Positions 12,730 to 24,757 of a stretch of DNA of 64,000 nucleotides are shown piece after piece. Source of the stretch: Siphonodentalium dalli (Eukaryota > Mollusca > Scaphopoda > Gadilida > Siphonodentaliidae); assembly GCA_032622095.1 (NCBI GenBank), contig CP136065.1, positions 242,089,530-242,153,529 of the forward strand. Reading direction: 5' to 3'. The stretch's first letter is position 1, and the number at the start of each line of letters is the position of its first letter. Both the position numbers and the translations under genes were made by a program. Under the pieces are notes generated by a model that worked only from the letters and a program-made list of their open reading frames with translations, had not been told where the DNA came from and ran no database searches.

Positions 12730-13159
12730 TCCTTATAGTAAAATAGTTTCATGTCACACACTAAACTGGTTTCAGATATCCCAGTGGTGTGGACATACAT
12801 ACAACATGACCATAGTACAGGATAAATATGACTTCTCATTCATGATATCATATCGCAGCAAGGTAAACACATTACAAACAAGTTCCCGGTATGAAATAAT
12901 GTCAACAGTGCATGATTCACAGCTCGGGTTCTTATCAGATAAGGCTGTCAGTTTCCTATACCCGGCGTCCTTATACCCGGCACCCGACCCACTTCGTCCA
13001 GGGTGTCAGTTTCCTTTACCCGGCGTCCGACACACGGTCTCCATTGTCACCATGCTGGTTCAAACTGTAGATATTCGAGAAGTGTGTACAATTCTTATTG
13101 GATTATTATTAATTCGATCGGGAGGTGAATATACATAACATTATCATGTGAATTGTTTC

Positions 13160-14489
13160 ACAGACCTACCCAATATTATGTAGTGATTATAGGTCGGTAG
13201 GTAATTAAATGTTTCCCCAGACCATACCCAAGACCCCTTTACCCAACAGAACGGCCCTGTGCCAATGCATTCTCTTATATATGCGAGTCGACCATAGGTC
13301 GCCTCCCATATATAAGAGAATGCATTGGCTTAACACATTAAAAATTATAAAATTGTTAAAGAATGTAAGAAAAAATGGTAAAAAGTGTTCAAAAAAGATT
13401 TTTTTTAGGCCAATGCATTCTCTTATATATGCGAGGCGACATATGGTCGACTCGCATATATAAGAGAATGCATTGGCACAGGGCATAACTGTAACTATCA
13501 CAATGTGGTCAAGGAGCCGGTTCCAATGATATCCATATTTGTATGGTTCTATTGAGACAGACCGAAGATATTTTAGGCTGTTGAAGCTTTATTTGGCCGG
13601 TTTGTTGGGTAAAGGGTTAAGTAATCATTAGGTAGGTAGTTAATTCATTGTTTCGCCTGCCTATACCCAAGATTAAGTTATTATTTTGTTGGTAGGTAAT
13701 TCACTGTTTCGCCTGACTATGCCCACGAGTAAGTAGTGACTATGTAGGTAGGTAATTCATTGTTTCGCCAAACCATACCCAATTTTATGTAGTGATTAGG
13801 TAGGTAGGCAATTCATTGTTTCGCAAACCCACCCAATTGAATGTAGTGATTGGGTAGGTAGGTAATTCATTGTTTTCCCAGACCATACCCAAGATTATGT
13901 AGTGATTAGGTCGGTAGGTAATTACATGTTTCCCCAGACCGTACCGAAGATTATGCAGTGATTAGGTCGGTAGGTAATTAAATGTTTCCCCAGACCGTAC
14001 CAAAGATTATGTAGTGATTAGGTCGGTAGGTAATTAAATGTTTCCCAGACCATACCCAAGATTATGTAGTGATTGGGTCGGTAGGTAATTACATGTTTCC
14101 CAGACCATACCCAAGATTATGTAGTGATTAGGTCGGTAGGTAATTACATGTTTCCCAGACCGTATCCAAGATTAGGTAGTGATTAGGTCGGTATGTAATT
14201 ACATGTTTCCCAGACCGTATCCAAGATTAGGTAGTGATTAGGTCGGTATGTAATTAAATGTTTCCCAGACCGTACCAAAGATTATGTAGTGATTATGTCG
14301 GTATGTAATTAAATGTTTCCCAGACCGTATCCAAGATTAGGTAGTGATTAGGTCGGTATGTAATTAAATGTTTCCCAGACCGTACCAAAGATTAGGTAGT
14401 GATTAGGTCGGTAGGTAATTAAATGTTTCCCCAGACCGTACCCAAGATTAGGTAGTGATTAGATAGGTAGGTAATTCATTGTTTCGACT
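13160..14489. repeat. 55/56-bp satellite array, forward orientation
   Basis: The unit core is gaccatacccaagattatgt, then agtgattaggtaggtaggta and attcattgtttc. Roughly 17 units are visible on the right side. The array is interrupted by a MITE at 13235-13616. Variant classes (attaaatg, attacatg, attcattg) alternate, indicating block duplication. A second array of the same unit in opposite orientation lies at 19773-20212. Confidence 0.9.
13235..13616. mobile_element. Double-hairpin MITE, piggyBac-like ends, copy 1
   Basis: The ends are ccctttacccaacagaacgg and the inverse ...tgttgggtaaaggg. TTAA follows the right end (13617-13620), while at the left TTAA has decayed to a single c. The interior holds two approximately 66-bp hairpins (13261-13328, 13409-13475), mutually inverted, separated by a T-rich spacer. 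It sits inside the 55-bp array, whose units supply the pre-insertion sequence. Confidence 0.75.
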
Positions 14490-14690
14490 TATACGAGACG
14501 GGACTATTGGGCTTGATTGAGATACAAACTTTCAATTATTCATCTAAATGTCACAGACAAAAATATTATATAACCAACATCAACCGCAATATGCACTGTT
14601 ATAAATGTCCTCCACCGTTTCCATCAGCTAGCGATATAGTGTAATTGAAAATGATGTTTTTTTGTTGTTTTTATTTTGGAGCGCCCCTAG

Positions 14691-15545
14691 CCTTCAGTTA
14701 CAACAACATACATACATACAATAATTTATGGTCGTGTTCTGCTTTGTTCTGTTGACAAAACGTTGAAAACCAAACCGAACAATATCAATTTGTTGTTGAA
14801 CAATCAATAAATCATTTATTTGCGATGTCTTTCTCAAACAATATGAAATAAATACATTATCATCATCACCATTATTATTTTATGAACAAATGTTGTAAAG
14901 TGATTTGTCAACAAATATCGCTAATCGTTTAGTAAACTTAATGTAGTCTGAATATGATTTTCAAAATATTTTTCAATATTTTGACATTTTCGAACGTTTA
15001 CCGTTCAGTTTTGAAAAAAAACGTTGGTAACTTATTGCACTGATATTGGACTATTTTGTACTATTATTAGTAATTCCACTGTAACAGTAATGTTTACATA
15101 ACAATGGTTTTGACCTGTGACATATCATTATTGAAAAATTGCTAATAATGACAATAATAAAAAATTCAATCTATTATTCATGTACTCGCTGATGATAGTT
15201 GTTTTGCATAATTTTATGTAATTTAACATGAACCCACTTCGAGTGCCTTGAGATCTTTTACCCTTTCTATACGAAATACTCTTCAACGAGTAGTTCCCTT
15301 AGGAAATGTTCAGAGTTCTACAAGCGACCAAATATTTCCCAGCAATTAAAGGTGCATTCAGGGTTCCAAACCTCTAGTTACAACAACATAAACTATATAC
15401 TTAAACGTCGTGCTCTGATTTGTTCTGTTGAGAACATGTTGAAAACCAAATTATGACATATATACTACACCCATACATACCACAGAATATCATTTGGTTA
15501 TTGAAAAATCAACAAAATAATTTCTGTTGTCCCTCTAAAATACTA
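14691..15545. repeat. Diverged direct duplication, copies about 670 bp apart
   Basis: The block at about 14698-14830 (gttacaacaacata, gtcgtg.tctg.tttgttctgttga, ttgaaaaccaaa) recurs at about 15375-15530 in the same orientation. No coding signal. Confidence 0.55.
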
Positions 15546-16612
15546 AAGAATATATTGGAATTGACTGTTATTCATTTGGAGGGGTGTAACAGCAGACGAC
15601 TGATAGATTGTTAATACAAGAGCAGGTTTCATATTCATAATTGGTGGGATTTTTTGTTTTATGATACCCATAATATATGAGCAGGGGTCCCGGTTCTATA
15701 GAAGAGGCGCCCCTGACTTCGGTAGTGGAAACTTCAAAAATGGCGTCCAGAACAGTTTACCTTGCGGCAGCTTACATATCTGACCCGCCATATCAAATCC
15801 AGTCGTAAGTCGGGATTTTTTTACCCTGTGCCAATGCGTTCTCTTATATAAGAGAATGCATTGGCCTAACAATTTTTTATCATTTTTTTAAAATAAATGT
15901 TTCTTACAATTTTTAGGACATAAAATAAAAAAACATCCATTACCCTGCAGGGAGCCCCACACATATATAGAAGCATATAGAAGAGTGTCGTCTGCTCATG
16001 TTTGTCTGGGGCTCTGTATGGGTGAAATTATAAAATTGTTAAAGAATACAAGAAAAAATTATTAAAATTGTAAAAAATTGTTAGGCCAATGCATTCTCTT
16101 ATATATGCGAGGCGACCTATGGTCGACTCGCATATATAAGAGAATGCATCGGCACAGGGTAACAAAAAATCCCGACTTACGACTGGATTTGATATGGCGG
16201 GTCACAAATGTCAATATAAAGGTAACAAAATGATAGAATATAACAGCCTAGAACACCTTGGATAATTCCCTTTATATTAATTTGTTTGGGTTCATGGTGC
16301 CCATGTCCGTTGTAAGCAATATCAGTTGTAGACAGGTCAGAATTGATATATATATATATATATAGAGATAAAGAAACACAAGGTCACCCACCAGACAACA
16401 CGTAAGTGAATGACTTTCAACAATGCGTCACCAGGGCTTGGCAGAACCGCCCCTGGTAATGTAATCAAATGACAATGACTCTCGTGAACATTGGAGGGTG
16501 GAAACCCAAATTCTAATTAACCTTTATTTTGTTGAATTTGTATCTGAATAATTCCTCAGGGAACTACTCATCGCCGAGTATTTAGTAAGGGATAACATGT
16601 CAATTCTTAAAT
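15252..16612. mobile_element. Inverted-repeat-bounded element containing another MITE
   Basis: The sequence at 15252-15315 (accctttctatacgaaatac, gagtagttccctt) is matched in inverse at 16548-16612. A single related copy is at about 57806-57860. The 15781-16204 MITE lies inside, giving a nested arrangement. Confidence 0.45.
15781..16204. mobile_element. Hairpin-containing MITE with GACCCGCC ends
   Basis: Terminal inverted repeats of about 45 bp begin tgacccgccatatcaaatcc and continue through cgtaagtcgggatttttt. Inside are the same hairpin modules as in the TTAA elements, one shortened (about 15830-15866) and one full (about 16083-16153). The ends differ from the CCCTTTACCC family, so the same hairpin core is used by two element types. 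Confidence 0.72.
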
Positions 16613-17368
16613 CTGAACAAATTGTGCATGAGAAGTTCACATCTCAAGTGAGCACATACTGCAATGTTTTGGAGATTTGCGAGGATTTAAATTGGTGACC
16701 GGTAAACCTCAGACTTGGGTGACTATATGACAACCATGCAGTGACCAGCTGATTCATTGGATAGTTGGGATCTCTTCAGACGTGTAGCAAGCGCGATAAC
16801 TCAATGCGTTTGTTGCACACATAGAAACTGAAGCTGGATGTTATCAGTTTGTGTGTTGATCCAGGTCACACTGGTGTAAATGTTTTGTGGGTTACACTGG
16901 TGTAAATGTTTTCCACAGGCCTCAGTGCAAACGTTTAGCGTATACAGTTGGCAATCTAAATTTTGGGTAAAAAAATTCTTTAAATCTGAAAAATTTACAT
17001 TTGGGGAAACTTTTTACGCAAAACAATCATGTCCGTCTAGCATGGAATTCGCCTTTAAATCTTGTGTTTTCGTAACTAGTATCAGATCCGCAGAAATAAA
17101 TACTGTCATATTTTAGACAACACCAACAAATTCAAACTTCACTACAAAGGGTTAATTCATGTGCCAATGGTTATTTTACCTATGGGAAATCACAGGGAAG
17201 AGGTGTGATGATTTTTTTACGCAAAAAGCACACAAGGATATTGACAAATCAGGGCCCAGTGTCTATTTTATTCTCTCCTATATATTCTCCCGCATCCGCT
17301 AGATGTCACTCCGAACCCTATTTACACCAGTGTAATATCCAAGCCTGAGTTTAGTGTGCCTGTCATTT
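16613..17368. other. No recognised gene
   Basis: Contains a small tandem duplication of the palindromic ttacactggtgtaaatgtttt unit near 16868-16915, and its inverse near 17322. The plus-strand 78-codon ORF starting at 16880 begins inside it and has no recognisable motif. Confidence 0.35.
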
Positions 17369-17733
17369 GCAGAATGAGGTCCACAGAGGGTGAGTTTAGT
17401 GACACTATCCCGCACAGCGGGCTAGCATCACTAAATTAACCCTATGGGAGACATAGACTCAGATTGAAGTACCCAAATTGTGAATATTGTGATGTACACC
17501 CATTGGGAACCTCGATTATGCAATGTATCGTCTGCCAATTTGGGGATAGAGAAGCTAAACGAAAAAAGAATTTGAAGCTTTGTGAAGAAGTTTCTATAGA
17601 AATTTGATAATAAAGAAACTTTCCAGAGAAGATGATGCCTAAGCAGAATGAGGTCCCCAGATGGTAAATTTAGTGATGCTAGCCCGCTGTTCGGGATAGC
17701 ATCACTAAATGCACCCTCTGTGGACCTCATTCT
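17369..17733. mobile_element. Paired-hairpin element, GCAGAATGAGGTCC family, copy 1
   Basis: Two imperfect hairpins (about 17369-17440 and 17640-17733) each start gcagaatgaggtcc and fold on a gtgaatttagtgatgctagc stem, with a 200-bp spacer. The same arrangement is at 25197-25987 and 40845-41238, and a single hairpin is at 38163-38257. Confidence 0.65.
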
Positions 17734-18243
17734 ACAAATTACAAATCATAAACCAAATCTGTCCAACAAAATCACTAAGAACAAACAGAGGTGTCCCTTT
17801 CAACAAATCGAGGGATCTTGATAAATACGATAATGTTGGACTTGCAAGAGGGGTCTCATGACTCATGTAGACAATATGCATACATCCGTGTACAGCCCGA
17901 CGTAGTTGACAGTTTTGTGATATATAGGCACTTATGTGTTACACGTAGTCACCCTGTCCTTCGATGTATCGTCAAGTGGATATATCATGTGACGCTTTTG
18001 CAACAATAATATTTCTATAGGAACCCTATATATATCGTCTGAAGTTTGAAGTTGAACAATCTAAACCTCTAGGATAACTAGATTTCTAATTAGAATGCTC
18101 ATGCACTGACAAACAATACATAGGGCCAGACAAAGAGGGAACATGACGGAATATATGTATTTGCCATGTTTTATCAGATGGCTGGAGCATTGTTTTCGTA
18201 TATGAATATAGAAACATGGCCAAGCGCGGAATGTTAACCCTAA
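17734..18243. other. No recognised gene
   Basis: A 72-codon ORF (17791-18009) has no domain I can identify. No other repeat is recognised. Confidence 0.35.
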
Positions 18244-18627
18244 CCCTTTACCCAACAAACCGGCCAAATAAAGCTTCAACAGCCTAAAATATCTTGGGTC
18301 TGTCTCAATAAAACCATACAAATATGGATATCATTGGAACCGGCTCATTGACCACATTGTGATAGTTACAGTTATGCCCAGTGCCAATGCATTCTCTTAT
18401 ATATGCGAGTCGACCATAGGTCGCCTCGCATATATAAGAGAATGCATTGGCCTAAAAAAAAAACTTTTTTTTAACACTTTTTACCATTTTTTCTTACATT
18501 CTTTAACAATTTTATAATTTTTAATGTGTTAAGCCAATGCATTCTCTTATATATGCGAGGCGACCTATGGTCGACTCGCATATATAACAGAATGCATTGG
18601 CACAGGGTAAAAAAAATCCCGACTTAC
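18244..18627. mobile_element. Chimeric double-hairpin MITE
   Basis: The left end is the piggyBac-like ccctttacccaacaaaccgg, with the long arm shared with copies at 36159 and 62459. The right end, after the second hairpin, is instead cacagggtaaaaaaaatccc then gacttacgac, the end of the GACCCGCC family at 16204. Hairpins at about 18380-18451 and 18533-18602 carry only minor changes. The junction between families lies within or beside the second hairpin. Confidence 0.72.
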
Positions 18628-18836
18628 GACTATAAAAACTAATAAGAACTGAAAACAAACTGCTGATGGACGCCAGACTTTCAGGAACATAGTTGAAGTA
18701 ACTGCGTTAGTTCCGATCACAAACCATGTGTTACCTTCAGCACATTTTCAAAACTTGTGTACCCTTCAGCACTTTTTTGGTCAGAGTGACCCCTTCAGCT
18801 TTAGTATGGCCATAATAAACACATGGGACTGTTTAA

Positions 18837-19271
18837 AGGTATACTCAATCCGAATTAACGCTCGCAAATTACTATTTCCTTGGCTTCGGGGGTAAAAAAT
18901 ATTTGATCCGAGTCGATGAACCCACCCATCAAAGCTAGGAGTGATCAGATATCGATGTTTGAAATCTATTATTTTAATTTTGAGTGGCCCAGTACACTTT
19001 CGACGAGAAGAACTTATCTGACCAGATAGCGGATGAAGATCGACAACTCTAAAATCCAGTGGCTTTTCTGTGTCAGATATTTGACAACTGGCCAAATTTC
19101 GTTGAACAAAACGTTGATAAATAACAGGTTTTGGGAAATTTATACTATAGTTGAATGTGGTTAGCATTATTTTTGGGCAATTAATCGATTCTGATAACTG
19201 AAAGGGCATTTCAAAAAATGTTGTTGTTGGAATCTGATTATATGGGGACTGTCGGATCGGATTGAGTACCT
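18837..19271. mobile_element. MITE, 435 bp, TTAA-flanked
   Basis: The left end aggtatactcaatccga and right end tcggattgagtacct are inverted repeats, and both are bordered by TTAA (18833-18836 and 19272-19275). A 244-codon minus-strand ORF (18781-19515) spans it and extends past both ends. It has no recognisable domain and is judged fortuitous. Confidence 0.68.
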
Positions 19272-19772
19272 TTAAAATATTTGTATTTGAAAAAAGAACA
19301 ACTCTCTTCAAATGATTACGAGTTGCAGGTTGTTTTGCAAAATGAACAATCCGAGCTTCTAAATTGTGCCTACGTATTATGGAAGCAGTTATAAGATAGG
19401 TTGACAAACACAACGAAAATATTGATAAACCGGCCTCACATGTTCTGAAAAATATGACATGCATTCTTCTCCAAGACTGAATGTGGTCATATTTGGTGTG
19501 GATGGTCCTATACACATGACTGGTATTCAGATTTGTTTGAATGGGGCCACCGTGTTAAATAGCTAGGGGTTCGAGGAGCCAGGGACATAACTCTGGGAAT
19601 ATTTGTACTAGCCGCAAGTTCATGGCACAAGTGGGATGGCGTTAGTATAGCACTGGAGTTATCCTTCCTCTATCGCATGAGTTCCATAAACTATTGGATC
19701 AAAATGTAACTTTCTGGACTTGGATATTTGGGTATGTTCAAAGGGATGCAGAACTGTTATGAGGAACACACC
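19272..19772. other. No recognised gene
   Basis: The end of the fortuitous minus-strand ORF mentioned in the previous entry, then unremarkable AT-rich sequence up to the array. Confidence 0.35.
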
Positions 19773-20212
19773 CAGTCAGGCGAAACAATGAATTACTTAC
19801 CAACCTAATAATTACTTAATCTTGGGTATGGTCTGGGAAAACAATGAATTGCCTACCTACCTAATCACTACATTATCTTGTGTATGGTCTGGGAAAACAA
19901 TGAATTGCCTACCTACCTAATCACTACATTATCTTGGGTATGGTCTGGGAAAACAATGAATTGCCTACCTACCTAATCACTACATTATCTTGGGTATGGT
20001 TTGGCGAAACAATGAATTACCTACCTACCTAATCACTACATAATCTTGGGTATGGTCTGGGAAAACAATGAATTGCCTACCTACCTAATCACTACATTAT
20101 CTTGGGTATGGTTTGGCGAAACAATGAATTACCTACCTACCTAATCACTACATAATCTTGGGTATGGTTTGGCGAAACAATGAATTACCTACCTACATAG
20201 TCACTACAATTG
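19773..20212. repeat. 56-bp satellite array, reverse orientation
   Basis: About eight units of ggcgaaacaatgaattacct followed by acctacctaatcactacata and atcttgggtatggtt. This is the inverse complement of the 13.16-14.49 kb unit. Two variant classes (aaaacaatgaattgcc and cgaaacaatgaattacc) alternate. Confidence 0.9.
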
Positions 20213-20538
20213 CAGTTGTACCCATGAACAAATAACCGTCGTAACAATTAACCCAAGAAATGAAAGAATAAGCTCGGACAACGTTGTGTATGTTGCAAAC
20301 TAATTGCTAAGTCAACAAAGGGGGATAACTCAACTACAAAAGTCGCATGAACTCATACTAAAAGGGGCACAGTTTCCCATAGTGGTAATTAGATGTGCAA
20401 AGTTTCAAAACAATTGACAAGGATACAGAAGAGTACCACTTCCAACAAAATTTGTATCATACAAAAACAGTTTTGAGTCAAAAAAGTGGAAACAAATGAC
20501 AAGGACATGAAGTAGTAGAAGTTCAAAATTATGATTAA

Positions 20539-20709
20539 CCCTTTACCCAACAAAACGGCCAAAACCGGCCAAATAAAGCTTCAACAGCCTAAAATATCTT
20601 CGGTCTGTCTCAATAGAACCATACAAATAAGGATATCATTGGAACCGGCTCCTTGACCACATTGTGATAGTTACAGTTATGCCCTGTGCCAATGCATTCT
20701 CTTATATAT
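20539..20709. mobile_element. Truncated double-hairpin MITE, left half only
   Basis: A TTAA (20535-20538) precedes ccctttacccaacaaaacgg and the long arm. The element stops halfway through the first hairpin arm (cttatatatgc) and unrelated sequence follows. The 85-bp satellite starts about 160 bp downstream. Confidence 0.75.
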
Positions 20710-20865
20710 GCAAAAAAGATGATAACTCCAATGAAAAAATAGGACTAAGCTCACAATCGCATGTCCCCATATATAGTGGTAAATATATGTGACAAGTTTT
20801 AACAGAAGATGACCCGAAATTGTCCGATAGCAAACTCGGACAAAGTTGCATCCGCAAGAGGACGC

Positions 20866-21857
20866 ACATACAATAACAAGCTGATTCCAATGTACTTCGT
20901 TGAGGGGGAGTAATGAATCCACATGATATAGAGCACAAACGGACGCTCGTGCAGACAATAACAAGCTGATCCCAGTGTACTTCGCTGAGGGGGAGTAATG
21001 AATCCACATGATATAGAGCACAAACGTACGCTCATGCAGACAATAACAAGCTGATTCCAGGGTACTTCGCTGAGGGGGAGAAATGAATTTACATGATATA
21101 GAGCACAAACGGACGCTCATGCAGACAATAACAAGCTGATTCTAGTGTACTTCGCTGAGGGGGAGTAATGAATCCACATGATATAGAGCACAAACGGACG
21201 CTCGTGCAGACAATAACAAGCTGATCCCAGTGTACTTCGCTGAGGGGGAGTAATGAATCCACATGATATAGAGCACAAACGTACGCTCATGCAGACAATA
21301 ACAAGCTGATTCCAGGGTACTTCGCTGAGGGGGAGAAATGAATTTACATGATATAGAGCACAAACGGACGCTCATGCAGACAATAACAAGCTGATTCTAG
21401 TGTACTTCGCTGAGGGGGAGTAATGAATCCACATGATATAGAGCACAAACGGACGCTCGTGCAGACAATAACAAGCTGATCCCAGTGTACTTCGCTGAGG
21501 GGGAGTAATGAATCCACATGATATAGAGCACAAACGGACGCTCATGCAGACAATAACAAGCTGATTCCAGGGTACTTCGTTGAGGGGGAGAAATGAATTT
21601 ACATGATATAGAGCACAAACGGACGCTCATGCAGACAATAACAAGCTGATTCTAGTGTACTTCGCTGAGGGGGAGTAATGAATCCACATGATATAGAGCA
21701 CAAACGGACGCTCGTGCAGACAATAACAAGCTGATCCCAGTGTACTTCGCTGAGGGGGAGTAATGAATCCACATGATATAGAGCACAAACGGACGCTCAT
21801 GCAGACAATAACAAGCTGATTCTAGTGTACTTCGTTCCGGGGGTAATTGAATCCATA
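20866..21857. repeat. 85-bp satellite with 255-bp higher-order repeat
   Basis: About 11.5 units of acaataacaagctgattcca followed by gtacttcgctgagggggagt and the rest. Three variant monomers (gattctag, gatcccag, gattccagg with gagaaatgaattt) recur in fixed order every 255 bp over three rounds. Because 255 is divisible by 3, each round keeps the same minus-strand frame open, giving 77-codon ORFs that start MSVRLCSISC. These are probably by-products. The last unit is diverged (gttccgggggtaattg). Confidence 0.93.
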
Positions 21858-22343
21858 GAGACATGCATACTAATAATAATGTAGAAAGATAACGCTGTAT
21901 AATATATATTATTGAAAACATATCAAAAGTAAGTTACATGTATGAAATTGTTGGGAATATATTGTCTATAATAGTCGAGGCAAAGGAAACTTACACCACA
22001 TGTAATCACCAAAAGTGAACAAAATGAAGAAAATAACAATTCATACGTCACAATCGAAGAAATATAACGGAAGACATGCCACGTATCGAGCAAATAACAT
22101 AAAAAAAACATAACTGAAAATTAACGTCCATATTAAATAAAGTTAACACGAACTTGTCAAATGAAGTGCGAAGAAAAATATGATATATACACAAAGGTCA
22201 AAAGGTCACAACTCGTATCAAAGTGACTTGACGAGGTTGAAATTTGAAAAGGCCTGTGTGTCTATATATTAAACTACCAAAGTTTACCAAACTCATTCTA
22301 AAACTGATTAAAAGGGCACATGGAAACCAATAAATCTATTTAA
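21858..22343. other. No recognised gene
   Basis: AT-rich sequence between the satellite and a MITE, with no coding signal or repeat identified. Confidence 0.35.
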
Positions 22344-22705
22344 AGACATATGGACTTGTTCGGATGCGCGAAACTGATCAGTTAGTATTGAGGCACTATG
22401 TCAACTGGAAAAATGTAGTATTATACTAACATCGCCGAAAATCACAAACAAATCGACCGTACAACTCCATAGAAAACATCGTCTCAACTAAGTGCAATTG
22501 TTAATATTTACTTCGCGATTCGGAACGCAACTATTCGCGAAAACTAACGAAAAGGATTTCGCGACCGAAAATCACTGTATTTAATTAATATATAATAATG
22601 ACGGTGTGTGTTGTCAACTTGGATACAATATTTGTAAAATAAGTACACTGAGCAAGATTATTCTCCAGTTCTATTTTATCACCATTCCGGAGTGTTTCAC
22701 ATCAC
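22344..22705. mobile_element. MITE of the AGTGATGTGAAACAC family, copy 1
   Basis: Runs from agacatatggacttgttcgg to ggagtgtttcacatcac, flanked by TTAA at 22340-22343 and 22706-22709. Colinear with copies at 31716, 49197 and 57369. The conserved interior includes cgccgaaaatc, caattgttaatatttac and tgagcaagattattctcc. Confidence 0.8.
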
Positions 22706-23338
22706 TTAACTGTTGCTGAAATTCCATAAGGTGGTGTATATACGTCCGTATAGTTTAACGTTTGAGACGGCTGCGTTACTTTGGCCCCTTGCGTTGTGTT
22801 GGATTCGTTGAGCCGTTTACACGCATCCGTTGCTTCTGATTGTGCATGTAGCTGACGAATTCGATATTGGTGAAAATACAATATTTTAAATCAATATATA
22901 TCACATCAATCCCCTATTATATCATTTAAAAAGCCATTACATATTTCCTTATATCTCACTAGTTATGAATAGGCGCGTGCTTCACGGGATTACTTGGCAT
23001 CACGCCAACAAAATGACCACGCCGTCTTTACATTGTTTCAGACGGATTATGCCATTTCGAAAAGCTGCTTATGAAACCAACACCAGACAATGTAATATGA
23101 TTGCTTTGTTCATTAATGTCCAACCTCGTTGCACTAACGAAAATAGACATAAAAACAAAGAGGCAAATTGGGGGATTATATTTCCCGTCGCCAACCATGC
23201 ATAGCGCGCAATACTGTCGTATACGGATGTGAAGCGTCTCAGCCAACGCTGCAAATGTATGCATTTTGCAGCTTCTTTTAAGGAGTTTGATTTGTTAAAA
23301 GGGCATAAAGCATTAGTTTTTTTCATTTGATATACAAG
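22706..23338. other. No recognised gene
   Basis: Overlapping 78-85 codon ORFs on both strands near 22965-23326 have no identifiable domains and mutually exclude each other. Confidence 0.35.
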
Positions 23339-23482
23339 ATCTTCAACTCGTTATGTGGGGATATAAGATTTTAGGAAAGTCGTTTGATAAATTTGTTTCA
23401 CAACTCGTTTACGACTCGCTGTGAATCAAATTTATCAAACCCGTTTCATAAAATCTTATATCCCACCATAACTCGTTGGAGA
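23339..23482. repeat. 144-bp imperfect palindrome
   Basis: Arms of about 60 bp (cttcaactcgttatg, ggatataagattttaggaaa, tttgataaatttgtttcaca) pair with their inverse around a short loop (actcgtttacgactcg). Likely a small foldback transposon or its relic. Confidence 0.75.
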
Positions 23483-24753
23483 TCCGCTATATATGTTATA
23501 AATGAATTCTACGATAATGCCAAATCTGTCAAATCAGAAACACCTAAATCTTTATTCTCATAAATACAAGTCAAATTTCATTAAGTTCGCAGACTATATA
23601 AGCCGCCATCTTTTATATATTGAAAACAAGAAACGTAATGACGCACGCGCTAAATTGCCATATAATGTATATCGTTGGGGGCGCTTGTGTTGCGTTGACG
23701 GATGCACTGAAAAACTGTTCCGTGTCATTCAGTGAATTAGGTGTGTCATATGACACATATAGCGACATCGCAGCTCATTATTTGATTCCAATTAGTACAG
23801 ATGCGTCATCTGACACGCTATATGTGTCGCAAGTTTCTAAACAACAATACCAATATCTTCACCGGATTTTGAAGGGGATAATAACATCGGCCATGTACGC
23901 GTGAGCTAGTCAATATTTGGAAGTTACACTCAGGTGGCATTGCGAGTAAAGTTGTCTAGGTTGCCCTCAGGTGGTATGTCCCTACCTTATAACGTCGAAA
24001 TATAGTGTCCACGGGCCCATGTGGGCGCCCGGGTGGTCTCGGGCGGTAAGTAGTCACACACAGCAGGTGTGTTGAGCTGAGTCACCTATAGATAATTTGT
24101 TGTCACATACAGTGAATCAACGTTGTGTCATTTGAAACGTTTAAATGCAAGACATAACAATTGTTGCTTTTACTCAACTCCTCATGCAGTTCGGAACCTT
24201 TGTTTGCCATGGATGTCTTGTGTTTATGTAATGTATGTTCCCACATTCCATTTGTTCAAAATTATGTTCTCATTATATTTGTTCAGAATAAATATAATTT
24301 AAAGTAATGAAATTCAGGTTTGGTTTAACAAATATGTAATTCATCATTAATCAACCATAATACTCAAACCACAACATGACACCCCCCCCCCCACATTCCA
24401 ATCAATAATTACAAACTCAATTGTATCTCGAAATTGTAACAAACTTTGTTCGAATTTCGAAATCCTAACATATGGAGAAATTATAACATAAGACACTTGT
24501 TTCACTTGTGTGTGAATATATCACCTAGCTATGGGCGAGTGGTTGATAGGCTTCTCTCCCAGATGTGAAAATAACATGCATGCATCCTTGCGATGACAAT
24601 GGGCCAACTATTTTCAGACACTATATATGAGAAAACCATCGATCACAGTAAAAACTATTGATATATATACAACCTAACAGACGCATCGCAGTCGCATAAT
24701 CGCCTTAGTGGTGTTGGGGGTAATCGCCTTAGTGGTGTTGCGGCTATTCCAAT
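23483..24753. other. No recognised gene; small dyads and a C tract
   Basis: Inverse tatatgtgtcgc/gcgacacatata-like motifs occur near 23740-23840, a (C)n tract near 24381, and a 28-bp direct duplication of taatcgccttagtggtgttg at about 24696-24740. Plus ORFs at 23502-23904 have no identifiable domain. Confidence 0.35.
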
Positions 24754-24757
24754 TTAA

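Noticed and set aside
18781..19515. 244-codon minus-strand ORF as a gene
   Set aside because: It spans a TTAA-flanked MITE and both its borders, has no recognisable domain, and its composition looks like random AT-rich sequence.
20677..21921. MSVRLCSISC repeat ORFs as a Cys-rich secreted family
   Set aside because: They follow the 85-bp satellite in rotating frames. Nothing indicates selection on the peptide, and monomer variation is not codon-structured.
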